Assembly (NCBI GenBank): GCA_009777725.1
Contig: WRLG01000004.1
Location: 62,001 to 126,000 of the forward strand
Length of the DNA: 64,000 nucleotides
Direction of reading: 5' to 3'
Source of the DNA: Oscillospiraceae bacterium
Lineage (GTDB): Bacteria; Bacillota; Clostridia; Oscillospirales; Ruminococcaceae
Shown here: one piece after another, positions 8,029-17,238 of the stretch
Position numbering within the stretch: position 1 is the first letter of the stretch
Layout: each line of letters starts with the position of its first letter
Translations under genes and position numbers: made by a program
Notes under the pieces: model-generated
What the model saw: only the letters and a program-made list of their open reading frames with translations
Told to the model about the DNA's origin: nothing
Databases searched by the model: none

Positions 8029-9075
8029 GTGGTTAAGAAAGACATCGCTTCATACTCTCTTGACAAATTAACCGCTCAACTTTTACAATTTGAGGTAAAA
8101 AAATATCGCTCAAAACAGGTTTATGAGTGGCTTCACGACAAGAAAGTGGTAGATTTTGCCGAAATGAGCAACATTCCATTGTCATTACGCACAAAATTGA
8201 ATGATGCTTTTTATATAAATGACATAAAAATTGCAAGAAAGCTTGAAAGTAGTACAGAAAATACGGTAAAATATTTATATAGGCTTATGGACGGCAATTA
8301 TATTGAAACCGTGCTGATGGACTACAAGCACGGAAACAGCCTTTGCATATCCACGCAGGTTGGCTGCAGAATGGGTTGCCGTTTCTGCGCTTCGGGTGAG
8401 AGCGGCTTTGTCCGCAACCTTGCGCCTTCGGAGATGCTTTCTCAAATCTATGAAACGCAGAGGGAAAGCGGCGCGGTCGTTAACAGCGTTGTCCTGATGG
8501 GAATCGGAGAGCCTTTGGATAATTTCGACAACACGATTGATTTTTTAAAATTACTCTCCTTTGAAACGGGTAAGAATATGAGCCTTCGGCGAGTATCGCT
8601 CTCGACCTGCGGGCTTGTTCCCGAGATATATAAGCTTGCAGAGCTTCGGTTAGGGCTCACCCTTTCCGTATCACTCCACGCTTATAACGATGAAAAACGA
8701 AACCGACTGATGCCCGTTAATAAAAAATATAACATATCCGAGCTGATGAAGTCATGCAAATACTATGCCGAAAAGACGGGCAGACGAATCTCCTTTGAAT
8801 ATGCGGTGATTGCAGGCGAAAATAATTCGGAAGAGGATGCGGACGGACTGCTTCGGCTGCTGTCCGGCATAAATTGCCATGTTAACCTTATCCCTGTTAA
8901 CCAAGCTAAGGAGCAGGGCTTTAAGGCTACGAAAAAGGATTGCGAGGATTTTTTATCCATGCTTTCAAGGGGCGGGCTGAATGTTACAATCCGCCGTACT
9001 CTGGGCGCGGATATAAATGCCGCGTGCGGACAGCTTAGGGGACAATTATATAAGAAACCGTTGAATGATATGTAA
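8029..9075 (+). CDS. rlmN: Dual-specificity 23S rRNA/tRNA A2-methyltransferase RlmN
   Basis: Radical SAM enzyme that methylates C2 of A2503 in 23S rRNA and of A37 in some tRNAs. The 348 residues match the family. The cluster-binding motif CRMGCRFC has Cys 113, 117 and 120; GIGEPLDN, the SLSTCGLVP segment and the C-terminal Cys in INAACGQL (the catalytic thiol) are present. It begins with GTG at 8029, 15 bp after the ECF gene. It leads the conserved cluster rlmN-prpC-prkC-rsgA. Confidence 0.97.
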   Translation: MVKKDIASYSLDKLTAQLLQFEVKKYRSKQVYEWLHDKKVVDFAEMSNIPLSLRTKLNDAFYINDIKIARKLESSTENTVKYLYRLMDGNYIETVLMDYKHGNSLCISTQVGCRMGCRFCASGESGFVRNLAPSEMLSQIYETQRESGAVVNSVVLMGIGEPLDNFDNTIDFLKLLSFETGKNMSLRRVSLSTCGLVPEIYKLAELRLGLTLSVSLHAYNDEKRNRLMPVNKKYNISELMKSCKYYAEKTGRRISFEYAVIAGENNSEEDADGLLRLLSGINCHVNLIPVNQAKEQGFKATKKDCEDFLSMLSRGGLNVTIRRTLGADINAACGQLRGQLYKKPLNDM

Positions 9076-9101
9076 ACGGATTCTGAGCGGAGGTGAAGCT
9101 T

Positions 9102-9827
9102 TTGAAGGTCTATTCCGATACAAATATCGGCTTAATCAGAGATGAAAATCAAGACAGGGTTCGTACCGTCGTTTTGGGAGAGGACGCCGTTTTCGCGGTA
9201 GTTTGCGATGGAATGGGCGGAGAAAACGCGGGAAGCGAAGCAAGCGAAAAGGCAATCGGGATTATTTACGACAGGGTAACGAAGGTTTACCGCTCGGACT
9301 GTAATGCGGAGTCTGTTAGAAGTCTGCTGATTTCATCTGCGATGACGGCGAATGCCGTTATATTCGATATGGCGGCTTCCAATATGAATAAAAAGGGCAT
9401 GGGAACGACCTGCGTTGCGGCTTTGCGCCGCGGAAATCGGCTTCATGTCATAAGCGTGGGGGATTCAAGAGTATACTTAATCGGTAACGGGATTGCACAA
9501 ATCACCAAGGACCATTCGGTTGTTATGCAGATGTATGAAAACGGCGAAATCAGCAAGGAAGAAATCAAGGACCACCCCCGGCGGAATTATATCACCAAAG
9601 CGATAGGGGTAACGCCGAGCTTGACACCCGACTACTTCGCGGTTGACGTTGACGATGATTCCGTGATTATGCTTTGCTCGGACGGTCTTACCAATCATTG
9701 CGATGAGAACGCAATTTTACGCGCCGCGAAAAGCACGTCCGCAGAAGAGCTGTCCGCCAAGCTGATTAAGCTTGCCTTAGACGACGGCGGCAAGGACAAT
9801 ATAACAGTAGCAGTCATTAGCAATTAA
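9102..9827 (+). CDS. prpC: PP2C-family protein serine/threonine phosphatase
   Basis: Metal-dependent phosphatase (about 241 aa) that reverses phosphorylation by the adjacent PASTA kinase. The metal-binding PP2C motifs are present: RDENQDR, VCDGMGGENAG, GTTCVAAL, SVGDSRVY, KDHSVV, and near the end CSDGLTN and GGKDNITV. I choose the TTG at 9102, with GGAGG at 9089-9093; the GTG at 9093 overlaps that site. The stop codon lies inside the left arm of a palindromic repeat element. Confidence 0.95.
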   Translation: MKVYSDTNIGLIRDENQDRVRTVVLGEDAVFAVVCDGMGGENAGSEASEKAIGIIYDRVTKVYRSDCNAESVRSLLISSAMTANAVIFDMAASNMNKKGMGTTCVAALRRGNRLHVISVGDSRVYLIGNGIAQITKDHSVVMQMYENGEISKEEIKDHPRRNYITKAIGVTPSLTPDYFAVDVDDDSVIMLCSDGLTNHCDENAILRAAKSTSAEELSAKLIKLALDDGGKDNITVAVISN

Positions 9828-9950
9828 CAGTTAACAATTAACAATTAACAATTAAGGAGTTACGCCCGTGGCGTAACATTGCTAAACTACTACAATCCGT
9901 CGGCGAAGCCGACACATCAATTGTTAATTGTTAACTGTTAATTGTTAATT
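9821..9950. repeat. Full-length GTTAATTGTTAA palindromic element (copy 2)
   Basis: Left arm CAATTAACAGTTAACAATTA, hairpin GTTACGCCCGTGGCGTAAC (9859-9877), second hairpin CCGTCGGCGAAGCCGAC (9897-9913) and right arm ending ACTGTTAATTGTTAATT. The arms are inverted repeats. The left arm supplies the last codons and stop of prpC, and the right arm ends 8 bp before the ribosome-binding site of prkC. Confidence 0.88.
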
Positions 9951-9968
9951 AAAAAAGAGGGGTTTGTT

Positions 9969-12227
9969 ATGGATAAGAATATCGGGAAGAAGCTGGACGG
10001 TCGTTATGAAATCACCGAACTTATAGGGGTCGGCGGCATGGCGGACGTATATAAGGCTACGGATATTTTAGAGGGCAAAACGGTTGCCGTTAAGATTCTG
10101 AAGAACGAGTTTATGGATAACGAAGAGTTTATCCGCCGATTTAGGAATGAATCTAAGGCGATTGCCGTTTTATCGCATCCTAATATTGTTAAAATTTTCG
10201 ATGTGGGCTTTACCGAGAAAATTCAGTTTATCGTTATGGAGCATATTGACGGAATTACTTTAAAGGAATTTATGGAACAGCAGGGAGTGCTTAAATGGAA
10301 GGACAGCGTTCATTTTATAGTGCAAATCCTCCGCGCTCTTCAGCACGCGCACGACAGGGGGATTGTTCACCGCGATGTTAAGCCGCAAAATATAATGCTG
10401 TTCCCCGATGGGACTATCAAGGTCATGGACTTTGGAATTGCCCGCTTCGCCCGCGAGGAGGGCAGGACAATTTCCGATAAGGCGATAGGCTCTGTTCACT
10501 ATATCAGTCCCGAGCAGGCGCGGGGCGACATTACCGATGAGAAAAGCGACATCTACTCAATAGGTGCTATGCTGTATGAAATGCTTACGGGCGTTAAGCC
10601 GTTTGACGGCGATAACCCCGTTGCAGTCGCGCTTATGCACATGCAGGAGGAAGCTGAGCCGCCGCGCTCCATTAACGATTCAATCCCGGAGGGGCTTGAA
10701 GAAATTATTATCAGAACCATGCAAAAAGAGCCCTCTAAGCGGTATCAGTCGGCTTCTGAGATGATAAAGGATATTGACGAATTTAAAAAAAATCCCAGCA
10801 TTGTTTTTGAATATACTTATATTTCCGATAAAACGCAGTATTATAGTACCAGTGCGGTATCGAGGGCAGCCGCCGCTTATGAGGCAAACGCGCCTAAAGG
10901 CAACTTGCCCGCAAGAGCTACGGAGCGAAGCGTTGAGATGAAAAAGCAAAAAGCTGTTCCGGCGAGGGTAAACAGCCGAGCGTCTTATGAGTATGACGAT
11001 TACGCCGATTATGATTACGATGAATATGACGATTACGGAGATGAAACCGTTTCCAAATCTTCTTATTTCGTTGTGGTTCTTACCGCTATTGCGGCGGTGG
11101 TTATTATCCTTGTCGTCGGCTTTATCGCTTACGTAATACGGAGCGTGATAACGCCGGAGTTGCCGCCTACCTTGCAGATGCCTAATCTGGTGGGCTTGAA
11201 TTTTCAAGAGGCTAAATCTTATTATACGAGAAATTTTGAGTTAAGAATTGAAGAACAGGTGTTTTCCGTTGACAAACCCGAGGGCGCGATTATTTCTCAC
11301 AGCCCCGAGGCGGGGGAGGATTACGTTGACGGGCGGGGGATTGTCAGGGCGGTCGTAAGCAGGGGGACGCGGATGGCGACTGTTCCCAGAAATGTCGGCG
11401 TTGATTCAACGGGTGCAACGGCGGCTCTCAGAGGCGAGGGCTTCAATGTCAGAATTATTATGGAATTCAGCGACAGTGTGGTGAATGACATTGTAATCAG
11501 GTCGGACCCGCCTCAGGGCGCGGAAATTCCTTACGGCACAGAGGTTACGCTGTTTGTGAGCAGGGGCGATGAGGAGGCGAATGTAGTCGTCCCGAGCCTT
11601 GTCGGCAAAACGATTACAAACGCCAGAGCAAGCATTGGGGACGGGCTGACGATACAGGAGGTTCAAGTAAGCGACCTTGCTCCCGAGGGGACGATTCTGG
11701 AACAAAGCTTGCCGTCGCATAAGGAGGACGGCGAGGTTAACGTAGTTAGAAAAGGCTCTCTCATTGTCCTTTCGGTAAGCACGGGCGATGTCCCCGCGCA
11801 GGATGCCGTCATAAGTTTCAGCCTTCCGAATAACGCTACGGGGAGAGGGACGTTTAACTGCTATTTCAACGGCGTGATAGTAGGTACTTCTAATATAGAT
11901 AACCTTGCATACGCCTCTACCGTTAATATATCGGTGAACGGCAACGGAATCCAGAGAATCATCCTTGAAGCGGTGAACGATGACACGGGCAACAGCGCGC
12001 AGATAGGCGACTATACGGTTGACTTTACCGTTGCGCCCCCGAGTGTGACCGCAAACAGCACCGACCGGGAAGCTTTCCGCTCCGTTTTCAGCGGCGCAAC
12101 AACTACGGTTACAACCCCCTATATCCCTCCCTACGACCCATACTACCCATACGACCCGTTTACCTACCCGCCCACGGAAACAACGACCGATGAAGAGTGG
12201 TGGAACAATCTGTTCAACGGGTATTAA
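9969..12227 (+). CDS. prkC: PASTA-domain serine/threonine protein kinase
   Basis: Membrane kinase (752 aa) that senses peptidoglycan fragments and controls cell-wall growth, dormancy exit and spore germination in relatives. The N-terminal kinase domain (about 13-275) has the Gly-rich loop GVGGMA, the ATP lysine K42, HRDVKPQN (about 134-141), DFGIA and SPEQA. An acidic Tyr/Asp-rich linker precedes the single transmembrane helix (about 364-394), followed by three PASTA repeats (about 402-625) and a further beta-rich domain. The tail is rich in Pro, Tyr and Thr. I start at the ATG at 9969 (AAGAGGGG upstream), not the ATG-like start in the repeat at 9942. Genes prpC and rsgA flank it, the standard arrangement. 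Confidence 0.96.
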   Translation: MDKNIGKKLDGRYEITELIGVGGMADVYKATDILEGKTVAVKILKNEFMDNEEFIRRFRNESKAIAVLSHPNIVKIFDVGFTEKIQFIVMEHIDGITLKEFMEQQGVLKWKDSVHFIVQILRALQHAHDRGIVHRDVKPQNIMLFPDGTIKVMDFGIARFAREEGRTISDKAIGSVHYISPEQARGDITDEKSDIYSIGAMLYEMLTGVKPFDGDNPVAVALMHMQEEAEPPRSINDSIPEGLEEIIIRTMQKEPSKRYQSASEMIKDIDEFKKNPSIVFEYTYISDKTQYYSTSAVSRAAAAYEANAPKGNLPARATERSVEMKKQKAVPARVNSRASYEYDDYADYDYDEYDDYGDETVSKSSYFVVVLTAIAAVVIILVVGFIAYVIRSVITPELPPTLQMPNLVGLNFQEAKSYYTRNFELRIEEQVFSVDKPEGAIISHSPEAGEDYVDGRGIVRAVVSRGTRMATVPRNVGVDSTGATAALRGEGFNVRIIMEFSDSVVNDIVIRSDPPQGAEIPYGTEVTLFVSRGDEEANVVVPSLVGKTITNARASIGDGLTIQEVQVSDLAPEGTILEQSLPSHKEDGEVNVVRKGSLIVLSVSTGDVPAQDAVISFSLPNNATGRGTFNCYFNGVIVGTSNIDNLAYASTVNISVNGNGIQRIILEAVNDDTGNSAQIGDYTVDFTVAPPSVTANSTDREAFRSVFSGATTTVTTPYIPPYDPYYPYDPFTYPPTETTTDEEWWNNLFNGY

Positions 12228-12229
12228 AC

Positions 12230-13135
12230 ATGAACTATACGGACGGTTTAATTACTAAATCCATCGGGGGTCTTTACTTCGTTGAGACCCCTTTGGGCGT
12301 TTTAGAATGTAAGGCAAGGGGAATTTTCAGAAAAATGAATATATCCCCCTGCGCGGGCGACAGGGTTAGGGTGGAGGAGATTAGCGGCTTAACGGGTGTT
12401 ATCGCTGAAATATACGAGCGTAAAAACAGCATCGTGCGCCCGCCCTTGGCTAACCTTGACAGGCTGGTATTCGTTGTTTCGACCTGCGAGCCTTATCCTA
12501 ATTACGCTTTGCTTGACAAGTTTATCGCCGTAGCGGAATTTAAGGATATAATCAGCATGATTGCCGTGACGAAGAGCGATTTGCTGATTAATGATGAAAT
12601 CAAGGATATTTATAAAGATTCCGGGGCGGAGGTCTTTGAAATAAGCTACGATGAGCCCGAAACGGTAAAAAGTCTTTCGGAAAGGCTCGCGGGCGGCATA
12701 AGCGCGTTCACGGGTAATACGGGCGTCGGCAAATCAACATTGCTCAATTTTATTGACGGCAGGTTTGCGGTTGAAACGGGCGAGGTCAGCAAAAAACTGG
12801 GCAGGGGCAGGCATACGACAAGGAGCGTAGAACTGTATAAGCTTAAAAGCGGCGGCTATATAGCCGATACGCCGGGCTTTTCAACCTTTGATATAAAAAA
12901 ATACGGTACGATAAATAAAGAACAGCTTGAAGCCTGCTTTAGGGAGTTTGAAAGCTGTTTGGGGAAATGCCGATTTCAAGGCTGCTCTCACACAAAGGAG
13001 CAGGAATGTGCCGTAAGGGAAGCGGTTGACGGAGGCGAAATCCCAAGGCGGCGGTATAACAGCTATGTTGAAATGTATGATGAGGTTAAGGAGCTTCGGG
13101 AGTGGGAAAGTAACAAAAAACGCAGCAAATTGTAG
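12230..13135 (+). CDS. rsgA: Ribosome small-subunit-dependent GTPase A
   Basis: Circularly permuted GTPase (301 aa) that checks and finishes the 30S subunit. The motif order is G4 TKSD (114-117), G1 GNTGVGKS (162-169), then the GRHTTR switch and G3 DTPG (213-216), as expected for the family. The C-terminal zinc site uses C247, C252, H254 and C260. An N-terminal OB fold is present. I use the ATG at 12230, immediately after the prkC stop codon, rather than the start at 12197 inside prkC. Confidence 0.97.
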   Translation: MNYTDGLITKSIGGLYFVETPLGVLECKARGIFRKMNISPCAGDRVRVEEISGLTGVIAEIYERKNSIVRPPLANLDRLVFVVSTCEPYPNYALLDKFIAVAEFKDIISMIAVTKSDLLINDEIKDIYKDSGAEVFEISYDEPETVKSLSERLAGGISAFTGNTGVGKSTLLNFIDGRFAVETGEVSKKLGRGRHTTRSVELYKLKSGGYIADTPGFSTFDIKKYGTINKEQLEACFREFESCLGKCRFQGCSHTKEQECAVREAVDGGEIPRRRYNSYVEMYDEVKELREWESNKKRSKL

Positions 13136-13218
13136 TTTTTTGTTAAAGTTGCACAAATTTAACAGGTGTTCTCTTTGATTTTTCTACGCGGATTTGCTTG
13201 AAAAAATCAAAAAACCTA

Positions 13219-13247
13219 TTGCAATTGTGTTTTAGATGTGTTATAAT
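13219..13247 (+). promoter_or_regulatory. Promoter of the S10 ribosomal protein operon
   Basis: TTGCAA (13219-13224), 17-bp spacer and a perfect TATAAT (13242-13247). It leaves a leader of about 145 bases before rpsJ, which contains no obvious open frame and could carry a regulatory structure. Confidence 0.75.
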
Positions 13248-13400
13248 AGCATTTGCGTGACTGCGAAATACGATACACACGGCGGCGTTGAAGTGCGGGG
13301 ATACGGTTGAGCGGCTTAGAGCAATTCATTCACAGTTCTCACATTCCAAGCCTTAAACACCCAAATTATCCGTCAAGGATTACACAGGAGGCGATTATAA

Positions 13401-13718
13401 GTGGCGGCAGTCAATGAGAAGCTTAGAATCAAGGTTAAAGGTTACGACCATGCGGTTGTAGATGCGGCAACGACAAAAATTGTTGACGCGGCTAAACGCA
13501 GCGGCGCGAAGATTTCGGGTCCTATACCGCTTCCCACGGAGAAAGAGGTTATAACCATTCTCCGCGCGGTGCATAAATATAAGGACAGCCGCGAGCAGTT
13601 TGAAATGAGAACGCACAAAAGGCTGATAGACGTTATGCGTCCTACGGCTAAAACCACGGAAGCCTTACAGGGTCTTGAACTGCCGGCGGGCGTTGACATT
13701 GTAATGGAAATTAAGTAA
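13401..13718 (+). CDS. rpsJ: 30S ribosomal protein S10
   Basis: S10 (105 aa) of the 30S head, also a transcription antitermination partner (NusE). The pattern [28 protein letters not shown] and the conserved [10 protein letters not shown] is clear. It starts with GTG at 13401 after AGGAGG. It opens the S10 operon, with the promoter about 150 bp upstream. Confidence 0.98.
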   Translation: MAAVNEKLRIKVKGYDHAVVDAATTKIVDAAKRSGAKISGPIPLPTEKEVITILRAVHKYKDSREQFEMRTHKRLIDVMRPTAKTTEALQGLELPAGVDIVMEIK

Positions 13719-13818
13719 ACAAGTTTACCATTTCCGAGGTTTCCGCATGAAGGTCATGTTGCTTTTTTAAAAATAAGAAAGGGCAACCAATAACCAAAAT
13801 TAGCTATTAATTAAGAAG

Positions 13819-13851
13819 CAATTGTTAATTGTTAACTGTTAATTGTTAATT
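13819..13851. repeat. GTTAATTGTTAACTGTTAATT repeat arm before rplC
   Basis: This is a copy of only the right arm of the palindromic element, placed just upstream of the rplC ribosome-binding site inside the S10 operon. Confidence 0.7.
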
Positions 13852-13873
13852 GGTAAGGGAAGGATGGTCAGTT

Positions 13874-14521
13874 ATGACAAAGGCTCTCATCGGGAAGAAA
13901 GTCGGTATGACACAGATTTTTGATGAAGCTACAGGCAAGGTGATTCCTTTGACGGTCGTTGAAGCCGGACCTTGCGTTATAGTACAGAAAAAAACCGTTG
14001 AAAACGATGGTTACAGCGCAGTCCAGATGGGATTTGGGGATATGAGGGACAAACTCGCCAACAAACCCAGAAAAGGGCATTTTGCCAAAGCGGATGCGGC
14101 TGTTAAGAAAGTTTTAAAAGAATTTAAGCTTGAAAATTCGGACACGATTGAGGTCGGTTCAATTCTGAAAGCAGATACCTTTGAGCCGGGCGACATGGTT
14201 GATGTAAGCGGGATTTCCAAGGGTAAGGGCTATCAAGGCACGATTAAAAGGCACGGATTCAGCAGAATCAAGGAAACGCACGGCTCCGGTCCTACTCACA
14301 GGCACGCCGGTTCTATGGGAGCTTGCTCCTCGCCGTCGCGCATATATAAGGGCAAGGGGATGCCGGGGCATATGGGCTTTGAGAAGGTTACGGTTCAAAA
14401 TCTTGAAGTTGTCAAGGTTGACGCGGAAAATAACCTTATAGCAATCAGAGGGGCTGTACCCGGTCCGAGCAACGGAATCGTTACCGTTTGTGACGCTGTT
14501 AAAAAGAGAAAAAAAGCATAG
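13874..14521 (+). CDS. rplC: 50S ribosomal protein L3
   Basis: L3 (215 aa) is an early assembly protein near the peptidyl transferase centre. The N-terminus [18 protein letters not shown], the central [13 protein letters not shown] and the [20 protein letters not shown] loop (quoted in parts: [14 protein letters not shown]) are characteristic. The frame opens earlier at 13850, but the ATG at 13874 gives the family N-terminus. Confidence 0.98.
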   Translation: MTKALIGKKVGMTQIFDEATGKVIPLTVVEAGPCVIVQKKTVENDGYSAVQMGFGDMRDKLANKPRKGHFAKADAAVKKVLKEFKLENSDTIEVGSILKADTFEPGDMVDVSGISKGKGYQGTIKRHGFSRIKETHGSGPTHRHAGSMGACSSPSRIYKGKGMPGHMGFEKVTVQNLEVVKVDAENNLIAIRGAVPGPSNGIVTVCDAVKKRKKA

Positions 14522-14536
14522 AAGGAGGAAGCGATA

Positions 14537-15163
14537 ATGCCTAGCGTAAAAGTTTTAGATATGACGGGTAAAGAGGTTTCCGACTACGAGCTTTCTGCTC
14601 TCGTTTTCGGCGTAACGCCGAATAAAACCGCCATGCACACGATGGTAGTCAGCTATCTGGCAAATCAAAGGCAGGGAACGCAATCTACGCTTACACGCAC
14701 GGAAGTGCGCGGCGGCGGAAGAAAACCTTGGAGGCAGAAGGGTACGGGGCGCGCCCGTCAAGGCTCGACCAGAGCTCCCCAATGGACACACGGCGGAGTT
14801 GCTTTAGGTCCTAAACCCAGAAGCTATCGGTTTTCCGTAAACAAAAAGGTTAAGAGAATCGCCATGAAATCGGCTTTGTCCACGAAGGTGCTTGACAATA
14901 ATATGATTGTTTTGGACAGCATTAAGATGAATGAGTTTAAAACGAAAACCATTATAACAATGCTGAACGATATAAAGGCTTCGGGCTCTAAAGCACTGAT
15001 TGTTATGCCGGCGGCGGACTGCCATGTGATTAAGAGTGCTTCAAATATTCCGGGGGTTAAGACGGCTCTGCCGAATACCCTTAATGTATATGATATTCTC
15101 AACTATGACAAATTTATTGTAGTTAAAGACGCTCTTTCCAAAATTGAGGAGGTGTACGCGTAA
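14537..15163 (+). CDS. rplD: 50S ribosomal protein L4
   Basis: L4 (208 aa) lines the exit tunnel and in many bacteria also controls the S10 operon. The loop motif RGGGRKPWRQKGTGRARQGS and the PQWTHGGVALGPKPRSY segment are present. GAAGGAGGAAG precedes the ATG. Its stop codon overlaps the rplW start by one base (TAATG), so translation is coupled. Confidence 0.98.
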   Translation: MPSVKVLDMTGKEVSDYELSALVFGVTPNKTAMHTMVVSYLANQRQGTQSTLTRTEVRGGGRKPWRQKGTGRARQGSTRAPQWTHGGVALGPKPRSYRFSVNKKVKRIAMKSALSTKVLDNNMIVLDSIKMNEFKTKTIITMLNDIKASGSKALIVMPAADCHVIKSASNIPGVKTALPNTLNVYDILNYDKFIVVKDALSKIEEVYA

Positions 15164-15453
15164 TGGTCGCTCAGGATATTATTGTAAAGCCCATCGTTAC
15201 GGAGAAAAGCATGGGGCTGCTGGCGGACAATAAGTACACTTTCAGAGTAGCTAAATCGGCGGGCAAAATTGAAATAGCCAAAGCAGTGGAGGAGCTTTTC
15301 AATGTTGATGTCGCCCGAGTAAACACAATGCACGTCAGAGGGCGCAGGAAGAGAATGGGCAAGTATGAGGGCGTTACGCCGAGCTGGAAAAAAGCGATAG
15401 TTACGCTTGCCGATGGTTCTAAGACAATAGAATTCTTTGACGGAATGATGTAA
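15163..15453 (+). CDS. rplW: 50S ribosomal protein L23
   Basis: L23 (96 aa) lies at the tunnel exit and docks trigger factor and SRP. The family features are IVKPIVTEKSM, NKYTFRVAKSAGKIEIAKAV and VNTMHVRGRRKRMG. GAGGTG in the end of rplD is its ribosome-binding site. Confidence 0.98.
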   Translation: MVAQDIIVKPIVTEKSMGLLADNKYTFRVAKSAGKIEIAKAVEELFNVDVARVNTMHVRGRRKRMGKYEGVTPSWKKAIVTLADGSKTIEFFDGMM

Positions 15454-15556
15454 ACGAGGTTTGAGGATTTAGGTTTGAGGGTTTTGGTTTTAGATATAAC
15501 TCCCGCCGCCTAATCTCGTTAATGAGTATGTTCTACTAATTCGAGGAGGTATTATA

Positions 15557-16390
15557 ATGGCTGTTAAATCATATAAGCCAACGACCCCTTCAAGGCGTCA
15601 GATGACTGTTACCGATTACAGCGTTCTTTCCAAGGTTGAGCCGGAAAAAAGCTTGCTGAAGCCCCTTAAAAAGAAAGCCGGCAGAAACAGCTACGGAAGA
15701 ATCACGGTTCGCCACAGGGGCGGAGGAAACAGAAGAAAATACAGGGTAATTGATTTCAAGAGAAATAAGCACGGCATGAACGCTACGGTGTTAACCCTTG
15801 AATACGACCCGAACAGAAGCGCGTTTATCGCATTGGTTCAATATGAGGACGGCGAGAAACGATATATTATAGCTCCTAACGGCTTATCTGTCGGCGATGT
15901 GATAAGCTCCGGCGCAGGCTCGGATATAAAGCCGGGCAACGCACTTAAAATGAGCGACATTCCCGTTGGTACTTTTATCCACAATGTAGAGCTTCACCCC
16001 GGCAAGGGAGCGCAGCTTGTAAGGTCGGCGGGAAATATGGCGCAGCTTATGGGTAAAGAGGGCGCATACGCGCTGGTTAGGCTTCCCTCGGGAGAGATGA
16101 GGAAGATTGAATCCGGCTGTATGGCTACTGTAGGGCAGGTTTCTAATATTGACCATGAGAATATCAACGTAGGCAAGGCGGGAAGAACGCGCCATATGGG
16201 AATCCGCCCGACGGTTCGCGGCTCGGTTATGAACCCTTGCGACCACCCTCACGGCGGAGGAGAGGGTAAATCTCCGATTGGACGCCCGGGTCCTGTTACT
16301 CCTTGGGGTAAGCCCGCGTTGGGTTATAAGACGAGAGACAAGAAAAACAAGTCCGATAAATTTATTGTTAAGAGAAGAAACGCGAAATAG
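15557..16390 (+). CDS. rplB: 50S ribosomal protein L2
   Basis: L2 (277 aa) is required for subunit joining and peptidyl transferase activity. The sequences [38 protein letters not shown] and the [17 protein letters not shown] loop with the essential histidine are all present. The RBS CGAGGAGG is strong. Confidence 0.98.
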   Translation: MAVKSYKPTTPSRRQMTVTDYSVLSKVEPEKSLLKPLKKKAGRNSYGRITVRHRGGGNRRKYRVIDFKRNKHGMNATVLTLEYDPNRSAFIALVQYEDGEKRYIIAPNGLSVGDVISSGAGSDIKPGNALKMSDIPVGTFIHNVELHPGKGAQLVRSAGNMAQLMGKEGAYALVRLPSGEMRKIESGCMATVGQVSNIDHENINVGKAGRTRHMGIRPTVRGSVMNPCDHPHGGGEGKSPIGRPGPVTPWGKPALGYKTRDKKNKSDKFIVKRRNAK

Positions 16391-16489
16391 CGTGCGTGGG
16401 AGCAAGAGCGGGGAGCTGGAGGCTAGGGCTTTTATAAAACTCAGATTTCAGCTTTCAAGACTTAAGCCTCAATTAACAGGAGGGTAATT

Positions 16490-16777
16490 ATGAGCAGAAG
16501 CGTAAAGAAAGGACCTTTTATACAGGAGGCTCTTTTAAAAAGAATTATCGCCATGAATGAAGCGGGCGAAAAGAAAGTTCTTAAAACATGGAGCAGGGCT
16601 TCTACCATATTCCCGGATTTTGTCGGGCATACGGTCGCCGTTCATGATGGCAGAAAGCATGTTCCCGTTTATGTTACCGAGGATATGGTAGGTCACAAAT
16701 TCGGCGAATTTGCTCCGACGAGGACCTACAAGGGTCACGCGGGGTCAAAAACCTCCAACACGGCAAAAGGCAGGTAG
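16490..16777 (+). CDS. rpsS: 30S ribosomal protein S19
   Basis: S19 (95 aa) binds 16S rRNA in the 30S head with S13. [34 protein letters not shown] and [12 protein letters not shown] match the family throughout. AGGAGGG lies upstream of the ATG. Confidence 0.98.
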   Translation: MSRSVKKGPFIQEALLKRIIAMNEAGEKKVLKTWSRASTIFPDFVGHTVAVHDGRKHVPVYVTEDMVGHKFGEFAPTRTYKGHAGSKTSNTAKGR

Positions 16778-16783
16778 GCAGTA

Positions 16784-16814
16784 CAGTTAACGGTTAGCAT
16801 TGACTAATGTTAAC
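16784..16814. repeat. Degenerate GTTAAC repeat between rpsS and rplV
   Basis: A short stretch with AGTTAACGGTTAGC and an inverted ATGTTAACT looks like a decayed copy of the AT-rich palindromic element. Confidence 0.45.
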
Positions 16815-16833
16815 TCCGAAAGGAATGAAATAA

Positions 16834-17169
16834 ATGGAAGCCAGAGCATATTTGAAAAATACTCGGATTGCGCCAAGAAAGGTTCAGATTGTTCTTGACC
16901 TTATCAGAGGTAAGGATATTGAAAACGCAACGGCGATTTTAAAGCATACGCCTAAAGCCGCCTGCGAGCATTTATTAAAGCTTTTAAACTCAGCCGTGGC
17001 AAACGCGGAGCATAATCACGGAATGGACAGGGATTTCCTTTATGTTTCGGAATGTTTTGTCAGCCCCGGACCGATTATGAAAAGGATTATGCCAAGGGCG
17101 CACGGCAGAGCTTTCCGCATCAACAAGAGAACTTCTAATGTTACGCTTGTTGTCAGTGAAAAATTGTAA
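16834..17169 (+). CDS. rplV: 50S ribosomal protein L22
   Basis: L22 (111 aa) forms part of the exit-tunnel constriction. [20 protein letters not shown], the NAVANAEHN-like segment and [20 protein letters not shown] are conserved. It lies in the standard place between rpsS and rpsC. Confidence 0.98.
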   Translation: MEARAYLKNTRIAPRKVQIVLDLIRGKDIENATAILKHTPKAACEHLLKLLNSAVANAEHNHGMDRDFLYVSECFVSPGPIMKRIMPRAHGRAFRINKRTSNVTLVVSEKL

Positions 17170-17238
17170 CGCAATCAAGTGCAGGCGGGGCGTGGAACAA
17201 ATACGGCGCGGACTTGCAGGAAAGGGTGGTTATTTTTA

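Noticed and set aside
15884-16405. Long minus-strand frame (173 codons) under rplB
   Set aside because: It is a shadow of rplB, basic and without family features.
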